Shown: piece after piece, positions 63,638-64,000 of the stretch
Layout of the letters: each line of letters begins with the position of its first letter
Numbering within the stretch: position 1 is the first letter of the stretch
DNA from: CAVYWD01 sp963772225
GTDB lineage: Bacteria > Myxococcota > Myxococcia > Myxococcales > UBA5297
Assembly (NCBI GenBank): GCA_963772225.1
Contig: CAVYWD010000001.1
Location: 1,364,001 to 1,428,000 of the forward strand
DNA length: 64,000 nt
Direction: 5' to 3'
Program-made: the position numbers and the translations under genes
Notes under the pieces: model-generated
What the model saw: only the letters and a program-made list of their open reading frames with translations
Database searches by the model: none
What the model was told of the DNA's origin: nothing

Positions 63638-64000
63638 TGTCCGCCCGCGCTCTTTGGGGTGCCCCCGTGCTCTCTCGTGCTCGACTCGCCTGGCTCTCCG
63701 CGCTCTCCTTGAGCGCCGCCTGCTCCGGATGGCTGATGGACTGGAGCGGCACCCGGTGCGCCATCGACGGCGACTGCGGCGGCGGCCTGGTGTGCGTGAA
63801 GCAAGCGTGCGCGCCGCGCAGTGGCTCCGACGGCGCGGACACCTCGGGGTTTGGCGACGCCTCTGGGTTCCGAGACGCCTCGGAGTCTTCGGACGCCACT
63901 GAGACCTCCGATGCCTCGGGGTCTCCAGATGCATCCAACGCCTCAGGACCCTCGGACGCCTCGAACCCCTCCGATGCGTCGAGCTCCGACGCCTCGGGTT
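63637..64000 (+). CDS. Ser/Asp/Ala-repeat lipoprotein (partial)
   Basis: Open from the ATG at 63637 to the window end (121 codons). The leader ends LSLSAACSG, followed by a small Cys motif GTRCAIDGDCGGGLVCVKQAC of the kind used in myxobacterial secreted proteins, then a repetitive stretch of SDAS/GDAS units (DASGFRDASESSDATETSDAS). The catalytic or binding part, if any, lies beyond the edge. The start overlaps the preceding stop (TGATG), so it is translationally coupled to the TolB/FlgO-like gene. Confidence 0.7.
   Translation, partial: MSARALWGAPVLSRARLAWLSALSLSAACSGWLMDWSGTRCAIDGDCGGGLVCVKQACAPRSGSDGADTSGFGDASGFRDASESSDATETSDASGSPDASNASGPSDASNPSDASSSDASG

Overview
The window looks like a chromosomal segment of a high-GC Myxococcota bacterium (Polyangiales-like by feel). 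The reasons are strongly GC-biased codon use with GTG and TTG starts, many lipoproteins with long Asp-Ala-Gly linkers, and two C-terminal tails resembling the MYXO-CTERM anchor (Cys near a hydrophobic helix, then an Arg cluster). No rRNA, tRNA, CRISPR array or intact mobile element was seen.

Layout. 1-3430 (minus): the end of a phosphate ABC-transporter operon pstS-pstC-pstA-pstB, with pstB cut by the window edge. 3803-5052 (minus): a secreted alpha/beta-hydrolase. 5621-9951 (minus): a likely operon of two related unknown proteins followed by a K+-independent H+-pyrophosphatase. 10244-16869 (plus): a beta-propeller lipoprotein, a periplasmic cyclohexadienyl dehydratase-chorismate mutase fusion, an unknown lipoprotein and a serine hydrolase. 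17125-18324: a DUF1348 protein and a divergent TetR regulator around an inverted-repeat operator. 18480-19043: an ECF sigma factor.

19053-61407 is the main feature. It is a roughly 42-kb accessory locus of secreted, membrane-anchored enzymes fitted to hemicellulose: GH29 (three), GH54 (two), GH10, GH30, GH43, GH31, a CE4-type deacetylase, several CE1-like or other esterases, a large beta-helix protein and an FGE-like protein. It also holds two paralogous ~1,380-residue proteins with four CXXCH haem sites in an architecture like a fused hydrazine-synthase-type complex. No sugar importer is visible. Several elements are present twice (GH29 plus FGE-like gene, GH54, CE1 esterase, multihaem fusion), so internal duplication built the locus; one FGE copy has decayed.

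The genes seem tied together by one promoter type. TGACCC, 18 bases, then CTC is found in front of nine locus transcription units and also in front of the ECF sigma gene, suggesting an autoregulated sigma factor driving a surface-anchored hemicellulolytic regulon. Most of the lipoproteins also share a Cys-x-x-Gly signature at the mature N-terminus.

61408-64000: remnants of a VCBS-type and a ParB-like gene, a PepE/cyanophycinase-like S51 peptidase, a TolB/FlgO-like exported protein and the start of a Ser/Asp/Ala-rich lipoprotein. A palindromic repeat family sits at the 3' ends of five genes. Four long genes are broken by single-base indels, most in or next to short G or C runs, which more likely reflect sequence error than biology.
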